This document shows, piece after piece, positions 33,678-44,303 of a DNA stretch of 64,000 nt. The DNA is from Streptomyces xinghaiensis S187. GTDB lineage: Bacteria; Actinomycetota; Actinomycetes; Streptomycetales; Streptomycetaceae. A program made the translations under genes and the position numbers. The stretch's first letter is position 1, and the number at the start of each line of letters is the position of its first letter. The notes below the pieces were generated by a model. The model saw only the letters and a list, made by a program, of their open reading frames with translations, did not search any database and had not been told where the DNA came from. Where the stretch lies: the NCBI RefSeq assembly GCF_000220705.2, contig NZ_CP023202.1:1364001-1428000 (forward strand). The letters run 5' to 3'.

Positions 33678-35579
33678 TCAGTCCCGCCGCCCCGTACCGG
33701 TGAGTTCTCCGGTGGTGCGGTCGAGGAAGGCGGCGGCCCAGACCAGGGGCGCGTTCCAGTTGACGGCGTTCTCCTTGGAGCTCCAGGCCCCGGGCGCCGT
33801 GCGGGGGCCCGCGTAGGACTTGGCGGCGGGGCGGCCCTTGGGGGTGGCCTTGTCGTTGACGAGGGTGTTGTTGGGCCCGCCGGCCAGCCAGCCCCGGGGG
33901 AACGGGACGCGCGGGAAGCGGCCCCAGGCCCAGCGGTCGTGGAGGTCGGTCTCGCTGTGCTCGCCGTACCCCGTGATGTAGGAGAGGCGCAGGGCGTTGG
34001 TCCCCATGAGGTAGTCCATGGCGCGGTGCGCACCGCGCAGATAGCGCCGGTCGCCCGTCAGGTCGTGGGCGGTGCCGAGCAGCAGGACGCGGTTGACGAC
34101 AGCGGAGTTGGAGCCCCACGGGTACTTCCGGTCCCCGGCGAGCGGGACGGGGTAGCCCTCCTTGCCGAGGACGGCCAGGATCCGGTCGGCCTCGGCGCGC
34201 AGGCGCCGCGTCATCCGGTCCCGGTCGGCGGCGGGCAGGTCGTTGCGGGCGGCCAGCAGGGAGAGGGTGCCGGTGGTCGCGGTCCGCGCCCAGGAGAAGC
34301 GGCGGGTGATCTCCCCATAGTGGCGGGAGCCGGTGACGGCCGTGCGGTAGGCGGCGGTTGAGGGGGCGGCGCGGCGGTGGCCGGTGAGGTAGAGCTCGGC
34401 CGCGGCGGCGTAGCGGTCGTCGCTGTTGCCGCGGTCCTCGTAGTCGCCGCCGCCCTCGGCGTCCTTGACGGCAGCGGTGTAGTCGGTGTCGGGGCGGGCC
34501 TCGGCGCGGGACCAGGCGTCCTCGGCGGTGCGCCAGAGGGCGGCGGCGCGCCGCGGGTCGTGGGGGGCGAGGACGCGGGAGAGGTGGGCGGTGGTGCGGG
34601 CGACGGCGTAGGTGGCGTTGGTGGAGGGCGGCATGGCGGAGCGCTTCATGGCGTTCTCGGCGGCCACCGACTCGGGCGGGAAGCCGCTCCACGCGTGGTT
34701 GTGGACCTTGTGCGAGGCGAGGCCCTCGCGGGGCAGCATGCCGGGGACGAAGCGGGAGCCGTAGGCGGTCTCGTCGAGGATGTCGGGGCGGCCGTTGGAG
34801 CGTTCGGGGATCGCGAGCGATCCGTCGGGGAGCGCCCGGGGGTCGCGTTCGTGGAGGTTGAGCAGGGTCCAGGCGGCGAGGGCGTGGTTGACCGGGTAGA
34901 CGCCGAAGTCGCCGGCGTCCGCCCAGGCGCCGCGGACGTCCAGCCGCTGCTTGCCGCACCACCGGCGGTAACAGGGGACGGACGCGTCGCCGGGGTGCAG
35001 CGCGTCGTGGGCGTGCGCGGGGTGCTGGAGGTGGCGGGCCTCGACGGGGGTGCCCATCCGGTGGAAGTAGAAGTAGCCCATCGCGTCGCGGGCCAGCGCC
35101 GGGTAGAGGGCGCGGTCCCGCACGGAGAACGGGACGCTGCGGCCCGCGCCGTCCGCCTCCAGCACATAGCGGCCGGGGGTGCGGTGCCGGGAGAAGTCGG
35201 CGTGGTGGAGATGGTCGCCGGAGGCCCGGTCGTGGCCGTACACCCGGGTGCGGCCCGATGCCGCGACGGCGCCGGAGCCGTGGATCCGCAGCCGCCAGCC
35301 GACGGGCTTCCCGGCCGCGCTGACGACGGCGGCCACCTTGGCGGCTCCGGTGAGATAGCCGATCTGGTTGACGCGGACGGCGGCGCCGCTGCCGTCGTTC
35401 CCGCCGGCCTCCTTGTCCCCGGCGCCGTTCTCCTGGCGGCCGCTGTCCGCGGCCCGCGCGGACGGCGGGCCGCCCTCGGCGGCCTGGGGGGTGAGGGCGG
35501 CGAGCGCGAGCCCGGCGGCCAGGGCGGCCGCCGCTCGCGCGTGCGGCCGCCGGGGCGGGCGTGGTCGGTTGGCCGGCAT
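33678..35579 (-). CDS. secreted glycoside hydrolase family 9 (endoglucanase-type)
   Basis: 633 residues. Signal peptide with Arg-rich n-region and hydrophobic 'AAAALAAGLALAALTPQAAE', cleavage near 35. An N-terminal immunoglobulin-like CelD domain ('VRVNQIGYLTGAAKVAAVVS') precedes the (alpha/alpha)6 barrel. Catalytic signs: 'GAWADAGDFGVYPVNHALAA' (D-A-G-D, the base region ~220), 'NGRPDILDETAYG', the substrate-cleft 'RRFSWARTATTG', 'GGPNNTLVND' and the terminal acid/base block with Glu ~602 in 'SSKENAVNWNAPLVWAAAF'. It hydrolyses beta-1,4-glucans such as cellulose or mixed glucan. No cellulose-binding module is attached. A hairpin at 35600-35627 lies in the 5' region; no CebR-type operator was seen. 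Confidence 0.93.
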   Translation of the reverse strand: MPANRPRPPRRPHARAAAALAAGLALAALTPQAAEGGPPSARAADSGRQENGAGDKEAGGNDGSGAAVRVNQIGYLTGAAKVAAVVSAAGKPVGWRLRIHGSGAVAASGRTRVYGHDRASGDHLHHADFSRHRTPGRYVLEADGAGRSVPFSVRDRALYPALARDAMGYFYFHRMGTPVEARHLQHPAHAHDALHPGDASVPCYRRWCGKQRLDVRGAWADAGDFGVYPVNHALAAWTLLNLHERDPRALPDGSLAIPERSNGRPDILDETAYGSRFVPGMLPREGLASHKVHNHAWSGFPPESVAAENAMKRSAMPPSTNATYAVARTTAHLSRVLAPHDPRRAAALWRTAEDAWSRAEARPDTDYTAAVKDAEGGGDYEDRGNSDDRYAAAAELYLTGHRRAAPSTAAYRTAVTGSRHYGEITRRFSWARTATTGTLSLLAARNDLPAADRDRMTRRLRAEADRILAVLGKEGYPVPLAGDRKYPWGSNSAVVNRVLLLGTAHDLTGDRRYLRGAHRAMDYLMGTNALRLSYITGYGEHSETDLHDRWAWGRFPRVPFPRGWLAGGPNNTLVNDKATPKGRPAAKSYAGPRTAPGAWSSKENAVNWNAPLVWAAAFLDRTTGELTGTGRRD

Positions 35580-35599
35580 GGGGCATCCCCTTCGGTCGA

Positions 35600-35627
35600 C
35601 GATGACGGGGCTTCGCTACCGTCATCG
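35600..35627. promoter_or_regulatory. hairpin upstream of the GH9 gene
   Basis: A 9 bp perfect stem (CGATGACGG and its complement CCGTCATCG) with a 10 nt spacer, 21-48 bp before the start at 35579. It could be an operator or an mRNA structure. Confidence 0.35.
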
Positions 35628-35739
35628 CCGCCCGGGGGTCCACCGGACTCACCCGTCCGGCCCGGGGGTTCACCCCGGAGGGTGTACGGTCCGGCCCGGG
35701 CCGGCCGTCACCGCGGCCGGTGGGTGACCCTGCCGCCGG

Positions 35740-37493
35740 TCACGTCCCGGCGCGGGCGCGTTCCGGGGAGCGCGACTGCTGCGGGGTGCGGGCCGGTGCC
35801 GTGAAGCCCTCGCGCAGCTCGACCTTGCGCACCTTGCCGCTGACGGTGGTGGGGAAGGAGTCCATGACCCGCAGATGGCGGGGGACCTTGAAGTGCGCGA
35901 GCCGGCCGCGGCAGTAGCGGGCGAGCTCGTCGCGGGTCAGGGGGTCCGCCGGGTCGCGGAGGATGACGCAGGCGAGGATCTCCTCGCCGTAGGTCTCGTC
36001 CGGCACCCCGACCACCTGCACATCGGCGATCTTGGGGTGGCTGTACAGGAACTCCTCGATCTCCCGCGGATAGACGTTCTCGCCCCCGCGGATGATCATG
36101 TCCTTGATGCGTCCGACGATCCGGACGTAGCCGTCCTCGCCCATCACCGCCAGGTCGCCGGTGTGCATCCAGCGGGCGTGGTCGATGACCTCCGCGGTGC
36201 GCTCGGGCTCCTCCCAGTAGCCGAGCATCACCGAGTAGCCGCGGGTGCAGAGTTCGCCCGCGGTGCCGCGCGGCACGGTGAGGCCGGTCGCCGGGTCGGT
36301 GATCTTCACCTCCAGGTGCGGCAGCACCCGGCCGACGGTGCCGACGCGGCGCTCCAGGTCGTCCTCGCGCCGGGTCTGCGTGGAGACCGGGGCGGTCTCG
36401 GTCATGCCGTAGCAGATCGACACCTCGGCCATGTTCATCTCGCTGACGACCCGCTTCATCACCTCCACCGGGCAGGGCGAGCCGGCCATGATGCCCGTCC
36501 GCAGCGAGGAGAGGTCGTAGTCCTCGAAGCCGGGCAGGTCGAGTTCGGCGATGAACATCGTCGGCACCCCGTAGAGGGAGGTGCAGCGTTCGGCGGCGAC
36601 GGCTTCGAGGGTGGCCGCGGGGTCGAACGAGCGGGCCGGGATGACGATGCAGGCGCCGTGGGTTGTGGCGGCGAGATTGCCCATGACCATGCCGAAGCAG
36701 TGGTAGAAGGGCACGGGCAGGCAGATGCGGTCCTGCTCGGTGTAGCGGATCAGCTCGCCCACCCAGAAGCCGTTGTTGAGGATGTTGTGGTGGGAGAGCG
36801 TGGCGCCCTTGGGGAAGCCGGTGGTGCCCGAGGTGTACTGGATGTTGACCGGGTCGTCGCAGCTGAGTTCGGCGGCGCGGGCGGCCAGGCGCTCGCGCGG
36901 CACGCCCTGGCCGGCCCGGATGAGGCCCTGCCAGGTGGAGTCCTCGATGTAGACGACGTCGCGCAGGGCCGGGGCGTGGGCGCGGACCTGTTCGACCATG
37001 CGCCGGTAGTCGCTGGTCTTGTGCTCGACGGAGGAGACCATCACCCCGATCCCGGCCTGCTTGAGCACATACGCCAGTTCGTGCACGCGGTAGGCCGGGT
37101 TGATGTTGACCATGACGGCGCCGATGCGCGCGGTCGCGTACTGCACGAGGACCCACTCGGGGCAGTTGACGGCCCAGATGCCGACCCGGTCGCCCTTGAG
37201 GACGCCCTTGGCGAGCAGGCCGAGCGCCACCTCGTCGACGGCGGCGCCGAACTCGGCGTAGGTCCAGCGGCGGCCGGACACCACGTCCACGAGCGCCTCG
37301 CGGTCGGGGTGGGCGGCGATCGCGCGGTCGAGGCTGGCCCCGATGGTGTCGCCGAGCAGTGGCCCGTCCGCGGTGCCGGCGGCGTACGAGAGCTCACCGG
37401 CCACCGGTGTGGCGGCGCCGGCCGGGTCCGTCCCCTCCGGGGCGGTGCCGTTGCCCTCTGCGGTGCCGTCGGCGGAAACGGCGGAGCGCTTGC

Positions 37494-37497
<4 letters not shown>
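35740..37497 (-). CDS. FadD-type acyl-CoA synthetase
   Basis: 585 residues. AMP-forming acyl-CoA ligase: P-loop 'NIQYTSGTTGFPKGATLSHH', A5 'MAEVSICYGMTETAPVSTQT', A7 'ARWMHTGDLAVMGEDGYVRI', A8 hinge 'GRIKDMIIRGGENVYPREIE', A10 'SFPTTVSGKVRKVELREGF' with the catalytic Lys. The most similar group is long- or medium-chain FadD (N-terminal 'RRWTYAEFGAAVDEVALGLL'). It activates fatty or aryl acids with ATP and CoA. The ATG (37497) overlaps the stop of the upstream synthetase (ATGA), so the two enzymes are co-translated. Substrate range cannot be read. Confidence 0.92.
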
Positions 37498-39263
<1,766 letters not shown>

Positions 39264-39376
39264 CTGTCCTCCTCGTGGTGGTGCGGCTCAGTAGCATCTT
39301 GAGGCAGTGACCTGCGTCTCACTACCCCCGGACGGGGGTGACACCGGTATATGCGTACGGGGGAGGGGAGTTGACC

Positions 39377-40465
39377 GTGGCCGAACTGGAGCACGGGGGC
39401 GCGAACGCGGAGGGGCCGCGTACGCCGGGCGCGACCGCCGAGGTCAGAGCGGCGCTGCTGCGCCTGCGGCGGGCCAGCGGGCTGCCGGTGGCCTTCGGCG
39501 GGCTGCTGGTGGACGGCACGCGGCTGCGCATCGGCGAGCTCAGCGGCGCGTCCACCGGCTCCCTGGCGGGCCTGTCGGTGACGGCCGGCAACGGCCTCGG
39601 CGGCAAGGCCCTGGCGCTGTCCCGGCCGGTGACGGTGACCGACTACCCGGCTTCACGGACCATCAGCCACGAGTACGACGGCGCGGTGGCGGCCGAGGGG
39701 CTGCGCGCCGTCCTCGCGGTCCCGGTGATCGTGGGACGGCAGGTGCGGGGCGTGCTCTACGGGGCGCTGCGGCAGCCGGTGCCGCTGGGCGACCGCACCC
39801 TGCACGCCGCGATGGGCGCGGCGCGGGAGCTGGAACGGACCCTGGCGGTCCGCGACGAGGCACAGCGGCTGCTGGCGGAGGGGCGGACCGGCACGGCGCG
39901 GACGGCGGGGCCGGGGGCGGCCGGGGCGTTCGCCGGGCCGGGGGGCGCGGCCGACGCCGCCGGCGCGGGCGCGGGTGCCCTCGGCGGTCCCGGAGGGCCC
40001 GGCGGTCCCGGGGGGCCGGGACTTCCCGGCGGGCCCGGCGGTCCGGACGGCTTCGGCGGCCCCGGGGGCCGCGGTGATCGGGACGGGCCGGCCGGGGTGA
40101 TGTCCGGAGCGGCGTGGGAGCGGGTGCGAGAAGCGCACGCCCGGCTGCGTGCGCTGGCGCCGCGGGTGGCGGACCCGGAGCTGCGGGACGAGGTGCTGGC
40201 GGTCTGCGAACGGCTGGCCGAGGCCGGCTCGGCGGAGCCGGCGGCGGACCACCGCGGGGCCCCGGGCGGCACGGGGCTGGCGCCGCGCGAACTGGACGTC
40301 CTGGCGTGCGTGGCGGCGGGGGCCACCAACGCCGACGCGGCGGAGCGGCTGGGGGTGCGGCCGGAGACGGTGAAGGCGTACCTGCGGTCGGCGATGCGGA
40401 GGCTGGGAGCGCACAGCCGGCTGGAGGCGGTGGTGGCGGCGCGGCGGGCCGGGCTGCTGCCCTGA
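39377..40465 (+). CDS. GAF-domain LuxR-type regulator with collagen-like linker
   Basis: 362 residues; GTG 39377 has GGGAGGGGAG at optimal distance. N-terminal GAF-like domain (~20-165): 'LPVAFGGLLVDGTRLRIGEL' and 'LRAVLAVPVIVGRQVRGVLY'. The linker (~205-240) is a Gly-Pro-Gly-Gly run of collagen-like look. C-terminal LuxR HTH (~300-362): 'GLAPRELDVLACVAAGATNA', 'AAERLGVRPETVKAYLRSAM' and 'RRLGAHSRLEAVVAARRAGL'. Ligand-responsive activator type. Its start lies 113 bp from the divergent acyl-CoA synthetase, so that operon is the likely target (inference). A CCCCCGGACGGGGG palindrome is in between (39326-39339). Confidence 0.88.
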   Translation: MAELEHGGANAEGPRTPGATAEVRAALLRLRRASGLPVAFGGLLVDGTRLRIGELSGASTGSLAGLSVTAGNGLGGKALALSRPVTVTDYPASRTISHEYDGAVAAEGLRAVLAVPVIVGRQVRGVLYGALRQPVPLGDRTLHAAMGAARELERTLAVRDEAQRLLAEGRTGTARTAGPGAAGAFAGPGGAADAAGAGAGALGGPGGPGGPGGPGLPGGPGGPDGFGGPGGRGDRDGPAGVMSGAAWERVREAHARLRALAPRVADPELRDEVLAVCERLAEAGSAEPAADHRGAPGGTGLAPRELDVLACVAAGATNADAAERLGVRPETVKAYLRSAMRRLGAHSRLEAVVAARRAGLLP

Positions 40466-40907
40466 GGCCACGGGCCGGGTCTGCCGCCCTGAGCCCAGGG
40501 TGACGGCGACGGGCCGCGGGGCGCGGGCGAGCGGGGAGCCGGCAACCGTGAGCAGCGACCGGCCCGGTTGGCCGACGGGCCGGCACGGCGACCGGGCATC
40601 GGCGGGGGAACACCGGCCACCGGTCCTCCGCCCCGGCCCCGTCCGCGGTCGGGGTCGGGGCCGGGGCCGACGAGGCCCCCCTCCGGCGGGTCCGGGGCGT
40701 CCGTGCGTCCGGAGGGAGAGTTCGCGGCGCGGTCCCGGCCCGCCGGTCCGGCCGAGCGGGCGCGCGGGACGCGATTGGCTGGCCGGGGGACTCTTCTTGT
40801 AGATTCGAACAAAAGGCGGGGCCCCGGGCAGCGGAACGATCCCACCGGCCCGCGCCCTCTCCCCCACGCCTCCCCTGCACCCGTTTCCGACCGATCGGCG
40901 AGCGACC
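40466..40907. other. intergenic region before the PucR gene
   Basis: 442 bp, no supported gene. A possible promoter: TTGGCT (40775-40780), 19 bp, TAGATT (40800-40805), followed by an A-rich start region. The remainder is GC-rich with no recognised site. Confidence 0.35.
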
Positions 40908-42659
40908 ATGCGCCTCCGCGCACTGCTGGAGAACGACGTCCTGGGCCTGCGCCTGCTCAGCGGCGAGGCGGAGCTGGACCGCACCGTGCGCGGTGTCATG
41001 ACCACCGACCTGCGCGATCCCGGCCGTTATCTGTCGGGCGGCGAACTGGTGCTCAGCGGACTGGCCTGGCATCACGGGCCGGAGGACTCGGAGCGGTTCG
41101 TCCGGATCCTCACCGGTGCCGGCGCCGCGGGACTGGCGGCGGGCGAGGCCGAGTTGCGTGCCGTCCCGGCGGATCTGGTGGCCGCCTGCGAGCGGCACCG
41201 GCTGCCGCTCTTCGCGGTGGACGAGAGCGTGGCGTTCGCCACCATCACCGAGCACGTGGTGCGCCGGGTCTCCGGCGAGCGGGCCGGTGATCTGGCCGCC
41301 GTCGTCGACCGGCACCGCAGGATGATGACGGCCGGGCCGTCGGGCCGGGGCCCGGACGTGGTCCTCGATCTGCTCGGCAGCGATCTGGACCTGCGCGCCT
41401 GGGTGCTCTCGCCCACCGGCCGGCTCGTCGCGGGTCGCGGAGCCGGCGCGGGACCGGACGCCGGCGGGGAGCGGCCGGACCCGGAGCTGTGCGCGGCGCT
41501 CGCGGGCGAGTACCTGGCCGCGGAGGCCGCCGGGCGGGCGGCCCCGCACCGGTTCACCGCCTCCGGCACCGTCCACTCGCTCTTCCCCGTCCGCGCCACC
41601 GGCCCCGCCTCCGCGCGGGAGACGGGCGACGCGCCGGCGGCCGTGCTCTCCGACTGGCTGCTGGCCGTCGAGGCCGACGCGGGCGACTGGCCCGCCGAGC
41701 GGCTCGACCTGCTGCACGGGGTCACCCAGCTGATCGCCGCCGAACGCGGCCACCGGGACGCCGCCCGGGCGGTACGGCGGCGGCTCGCCCAGGAGGTCGT
41801 CGACCTGCTGCGGGACGGCGCGCCGCCCGCCGAGACCGCGGCCCGGCTGCGGGCCGCCGCGCCCGTGCTGCTCCCGGGCCTCGGCAGCGCGCCGCACTGG
41901 CAGATCGTGGTCGCCCGGCTCGAACAGGAGCCCGCGGGCCCGGCGGAGACGGCCGCGGCGGACGGGCCCGGCCGCCGTACCCGGGACGAGACCGGCGGAC
42001 CGGCGGCGCGGGCGCTGCTGGAGGAGATCCTCCTCGACCCGCGCGCGGGCGGCCCGGAACCGGCGGACCGCAGCGCCGTGGCCTGCGGCGGTGACGAGGC
42101 CGTCGCGCTGGTACCGCTGCCCGCGGTGGCGGGCCCGGACGGCGGAGGCCCCGAGGGCGGGGGCGTCCGGACCGAGGATCTGCTCGGCGCCGCGCGGGGG
42201 CCGCTGGAACGCGGCCTGGAGGCGGGCGGCGGGCGGCTCACCCTGGGCGTCAGCGCGGTGGTGCTGACCCCCGAGGGGCTGCGCGGCGCGCTGGAGGAGG
42301 CCCGGCACGCCCGCCGGGTCGCCGCGGCCCGGACCGGCCGGGTGTGCGCGGCCGGGCACCAGGAGCTGGCCTCGCACGTGCTGCTGCTGCCGTTCGTACC
42401 GGACGACGTGCGGCGCGCCTTCACCGCACGCCTCCTGGAGCCGCTGCGGGACTACGACCGCCGGCACCGCGCGGAACTGGTCCCGACACTGGAGGCCTTC
42501 CTCGACAGTGACGGCTCCTGGACCCGCTGCGCGGCCCGGCTCCATCTGCACGTCAACACGCTGCGCTACCGCGTGGGCCGTATCGAGCAGTTGACGGGCC
42601 GGGACCTGTCCCGCCTGGAGGACAAGCTCGACTTCTTCCTCGCCCTGCGGATGAGCTGA
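40908..42659 (+). CDS. PucR-family transcriptional regulator
   Basis: 583 residues. N-terminal PucR domain: 'MRLRALLENDVLGLRLLSGE', 'LDRTVRGVMTTDLRDPGRYL', 'GGELVLSGLAWHHGP' and 'HRLPLFAVDESVAFATITEH'. Central GGDEF-like/low-complexity region of about 250 residues. C-terminal HTH_30: 'LVPTLEAFLDSDGSWTRCAA', 'RLHLHVNTLRYRVGRIEQLT' and 'GRDLSRLEDKLDFFLALRMS'. The founding PucR activates purine catabolism; actinobacterial members regulate many pathways. The neighbours (LuxR/acyl-CoA side and a TPR gene) give no clear target. Likely an autonomous monocistronic gene. Confidence 0.92.
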   Translation: MRLRALLENDVLGLRLLSGEAELDRTVRGVMTTDLRDPGRYLSGGELVLSGLAWHHGPEDSERFVRILTGAGAAGLAAGEAELRAVPADLVAACERHRLPLFAVDESVAFATITEHVVRRVSGERAGDLAAVVDRHRRMMTAGPSGRGPDVVLDLLGSDLDLRAWVLSPTGRLVAGRGAGAGPDAGGERPDPELCAALAGEYLAAEAAGRAAPHRFTASGTVHSLFPVRATGPASARETGDAPAAVLSDWLLAVEADAGDWPAERLDLLHGVTQLIAAERGHRDAARAVRRRLAQEVVDLLRDGAPPAETAARLRAAAPVLLPGLGSAPHWQIVVARLEQEPAGPAETAAADGPGRRTRDETGGPAARALLEEILLDPRAGGPEPADRSAVACGGDEAVALVPLPAVAGPDGGGPEGGGVRTEDLLGAARGPLERGLEAGGGRLTLGVSAVVLTPEGLRGALEEARHARRVAAARTGRVCAAGHQELASHVLLLPFVPDDVRRAFTARLLEPLRDYDRRHRAELVPTLEAFLDSDGSWTRCAARLHLHVNTLRYRVGRIEQLTGRDLSRLEDKLDFFLALRMS

Positions 42660-43119
42660 CCCGGACGGCACCACAGCGCCCGCCGTGCCCGCCGCCTCGG
42701 GGGAGGGGGACGCACCGCCGCTGCGGGCGGGGGCGCCGGGCCGGGTGGACGCTGCCGGGGCGGACGTCCTGCGGCTCCTGGCGGAACAGAGGCGTCCGGG
42801 CCCGGCCTGCCGGTGCAGGACCCGGCCGTTGGGCCGGAGCCCCGTGCGGTACCGGCTCCAGGGGGCGCCGACGGCGCCGGGCGGACCCGGGCCGGCGGCT
42901 CCGCGGGCCCCGGCGGAAGCCGGCAAACCTCGCGGAGGGGGCGCGGACATCGCGGAGCCGGCGGAAGCACGGAACCCGGCGGTCCGCATCCCGCGGCGAC
43001 ACCCGGAAGCCCACCGTCCGCTTACCGGGCACGACCCTCCGCACGCCCCCTCCGCCGGGGCCGCGACACGGCCCCGCGCCCCCGCGCGCGAGGGCCCTCC
43101 GGAGCCCGCTATCCTGCGC

Positions 43120-43133
43120 GTGACCTGGGTCAC
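43120..43133. promoter_or_regulatory. Crp-like site 1 (GTGA-N6-TCAC)
   Basis: GTGACCTGGGTCAC, the consensus GTGA-N6-TCAC of cyclic-AMP receptor-type sites. First of two copies 33 bp apart. Confidence 0.5.
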
Positions 43134-43152
43134 AGCAGTCTCGCGGTGCTTT

Positions 43153-43166
43153 GTGAATCCGTTCAC
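43153..43166. promoter_or_regulatory. Crp-like site 2 (GTGA-N6-TCAC)
   Basis: GTGAATCCGTTCAC, a perfect GTGAA-N4-TTCAC inverted repeat, 33 bp (about three helical turns) from site 1 and about 83 bp before the GTG start at 43249. Confidence 0.55.
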
Positions 43167-43248
43167 CCAACCCCTTGGCTCCGCACCATGATTCATGCTG
43201 AGATTCGCCCACGGCTTTCCGGGCTCGACGGCGCGCATGGGAGGGAAT

Positions 43249-44238
43249 GTGGCGGATACCGCCATGTCACGTTCTGGACCGAAGAACCCCGCTACGGAAC
43301 CGGTCCCCTGGGACGACCCGCTCCAGAGCGCCGTGTGGCGGCTCCGCTCCCGCGGCTGCTGGGAGGACGCCGCCGCGCTGCTCGCCCCCTCGGCCGTCAC
43401 GGAATCGGCCGCCGCGCTCTGGCGCACCACCATCCTCGTGGAGCGGTGCCTGTTCACGGCCACGGGCTGGGAGGAGGCCGACGACGCCCTCCGCGCGGCC
43501 GAGGCGCTGGTCACCGGTGACGAGGAACGGGGCAGCGCCGCCTGCGAACGCGGCCATCTCGCCTACGCCTCCACCCTGTTCGGGGTGCGGGACCGCGCCG
43601 ACGAGGCCCGCTCGGCCCTCGGCCGCGCCGCCGCGCTGCTGCCGCCCGGTTCGCCGAACCGCCCGCTGCTGGACTTCCGGCGCGGTCTCGTCGCCCAGCA
43701 CCTGGCCGGGGACCCGCGCGGCGCCCAGGCGGCGTTCACCCGCGCGCACGCGGGCGCCTCCACACTCGGCGACGAACTGCTGCTCTCGTTCACCTGGCGG
43801 CATCTGGCCTCGATGGCGGAGCAGGAGGGCAACCGGACGGAGGCCCGGCACGGCTTCGCGGAATCGCTGCGCATCCGCGAGGAGCTCGGCTACCTGATCG
43901 GCATCGCCCCGGCGCTGTCGGCCCTGGCCGACGTCGAACCGGAGCCCGACGCGTCACGGCTGCGGGCGGAGGCCCTGCGGCTGGTACGGCTGCTGGGCGG
44001 GGTGCCGTCCTGGCTGGCGGACCGGCTGCTGCCCTCCGGTGCGGCTACCGCGGTGGAGACGCCGGAAACGGTGGAGGTGGCCGTATCCGGGGCCGCGGCG
44101 CCGTCCGCGGAGACGGCGGACCTCGCGGTGGCCGCTCCGGCAGGGGAGGCGGCCGCACCGGCCGGCACGGCGGCGGCCACGGCACCCCCGGCGGCCACTC
44201 CGGCCCCTCGGGCACGGACCCTCCCCCGCCCCGACTGA
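43249..44238 (+). CDS. TPR-like helical protein of unknown function
   Basis: 329 residues from GTG 43249 (GGGAGGGA upstream); ATG 43195 or ATG 43264 are alternatives. Residues ~20-240 are a helical repeat series with TPR-like periodicity: 'SAVWRLRSRGCWEDAAALLA', 'ERCLFTATGWEEADDALRAA', 'CERGHLAYASTLFGVRDRAD', 'TWRHLASMAEQEGNRTEARH' and 'GFAESLRIREELGYLIGIAP'. The last ~90 residues are Ala/Pro-rich and disordered. Likely a scaffold or peptide-binding protein. Two Crp-like sites upstream imply control by a cAMP-dependent regulator, though the target process is unknown. Confidence 0.78.
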   Translation: MADTAMSRSGPKNPATEPVPWDDPLQSAVWRLRSRGCWEDAAALLAPSAVTESAAALWRTTILVERCLFTATGWEEADDALRAAEALVTGDEERGSAACERGHLAYASTLFGVRDRADEARSALGRAAALLPPGSPNRPLLDFRRGLVAQHLAGDPRGAQAAFTRAHAGASTLGDELLLSFTWRHLASMAEQEGNRTEARHGFAESLRIREELGYLIGIAPALSALADVEPEPDASRLRAEALRLVRLLGGVPSWLADRLLPSGAATAVETPETVEVAVSGAAAPSAETADLAVAAPAGEAAAPAGTAAATAPPAATPAPRARTLPRPD

Positions 44239-44303
44239 CGGACCCCGACTGACGGACCCCGGCTGCCGGAGACCGGCCGGTCCCGTCGCCGGGCGGCGGG
44301 GGG

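Larger units (their letters stand above)
42660..43248. other. long upstream region of the TPR-like gene
   Basis: Open frames exist but show no protein features. 43120-43166 contains two Crp-like sites (see next entries). The preferred start of the following gene is GTG 43249, behind GGGAGGGAA. Confidence 0.45.

Noticed and set aside
39326..39339. CCCCCGGACGGGGG palindrome as a CRP or LuxR box
   Set aside because: GC-only and too short to distinguish from background in this genome, so noted with the LuxR gene only.
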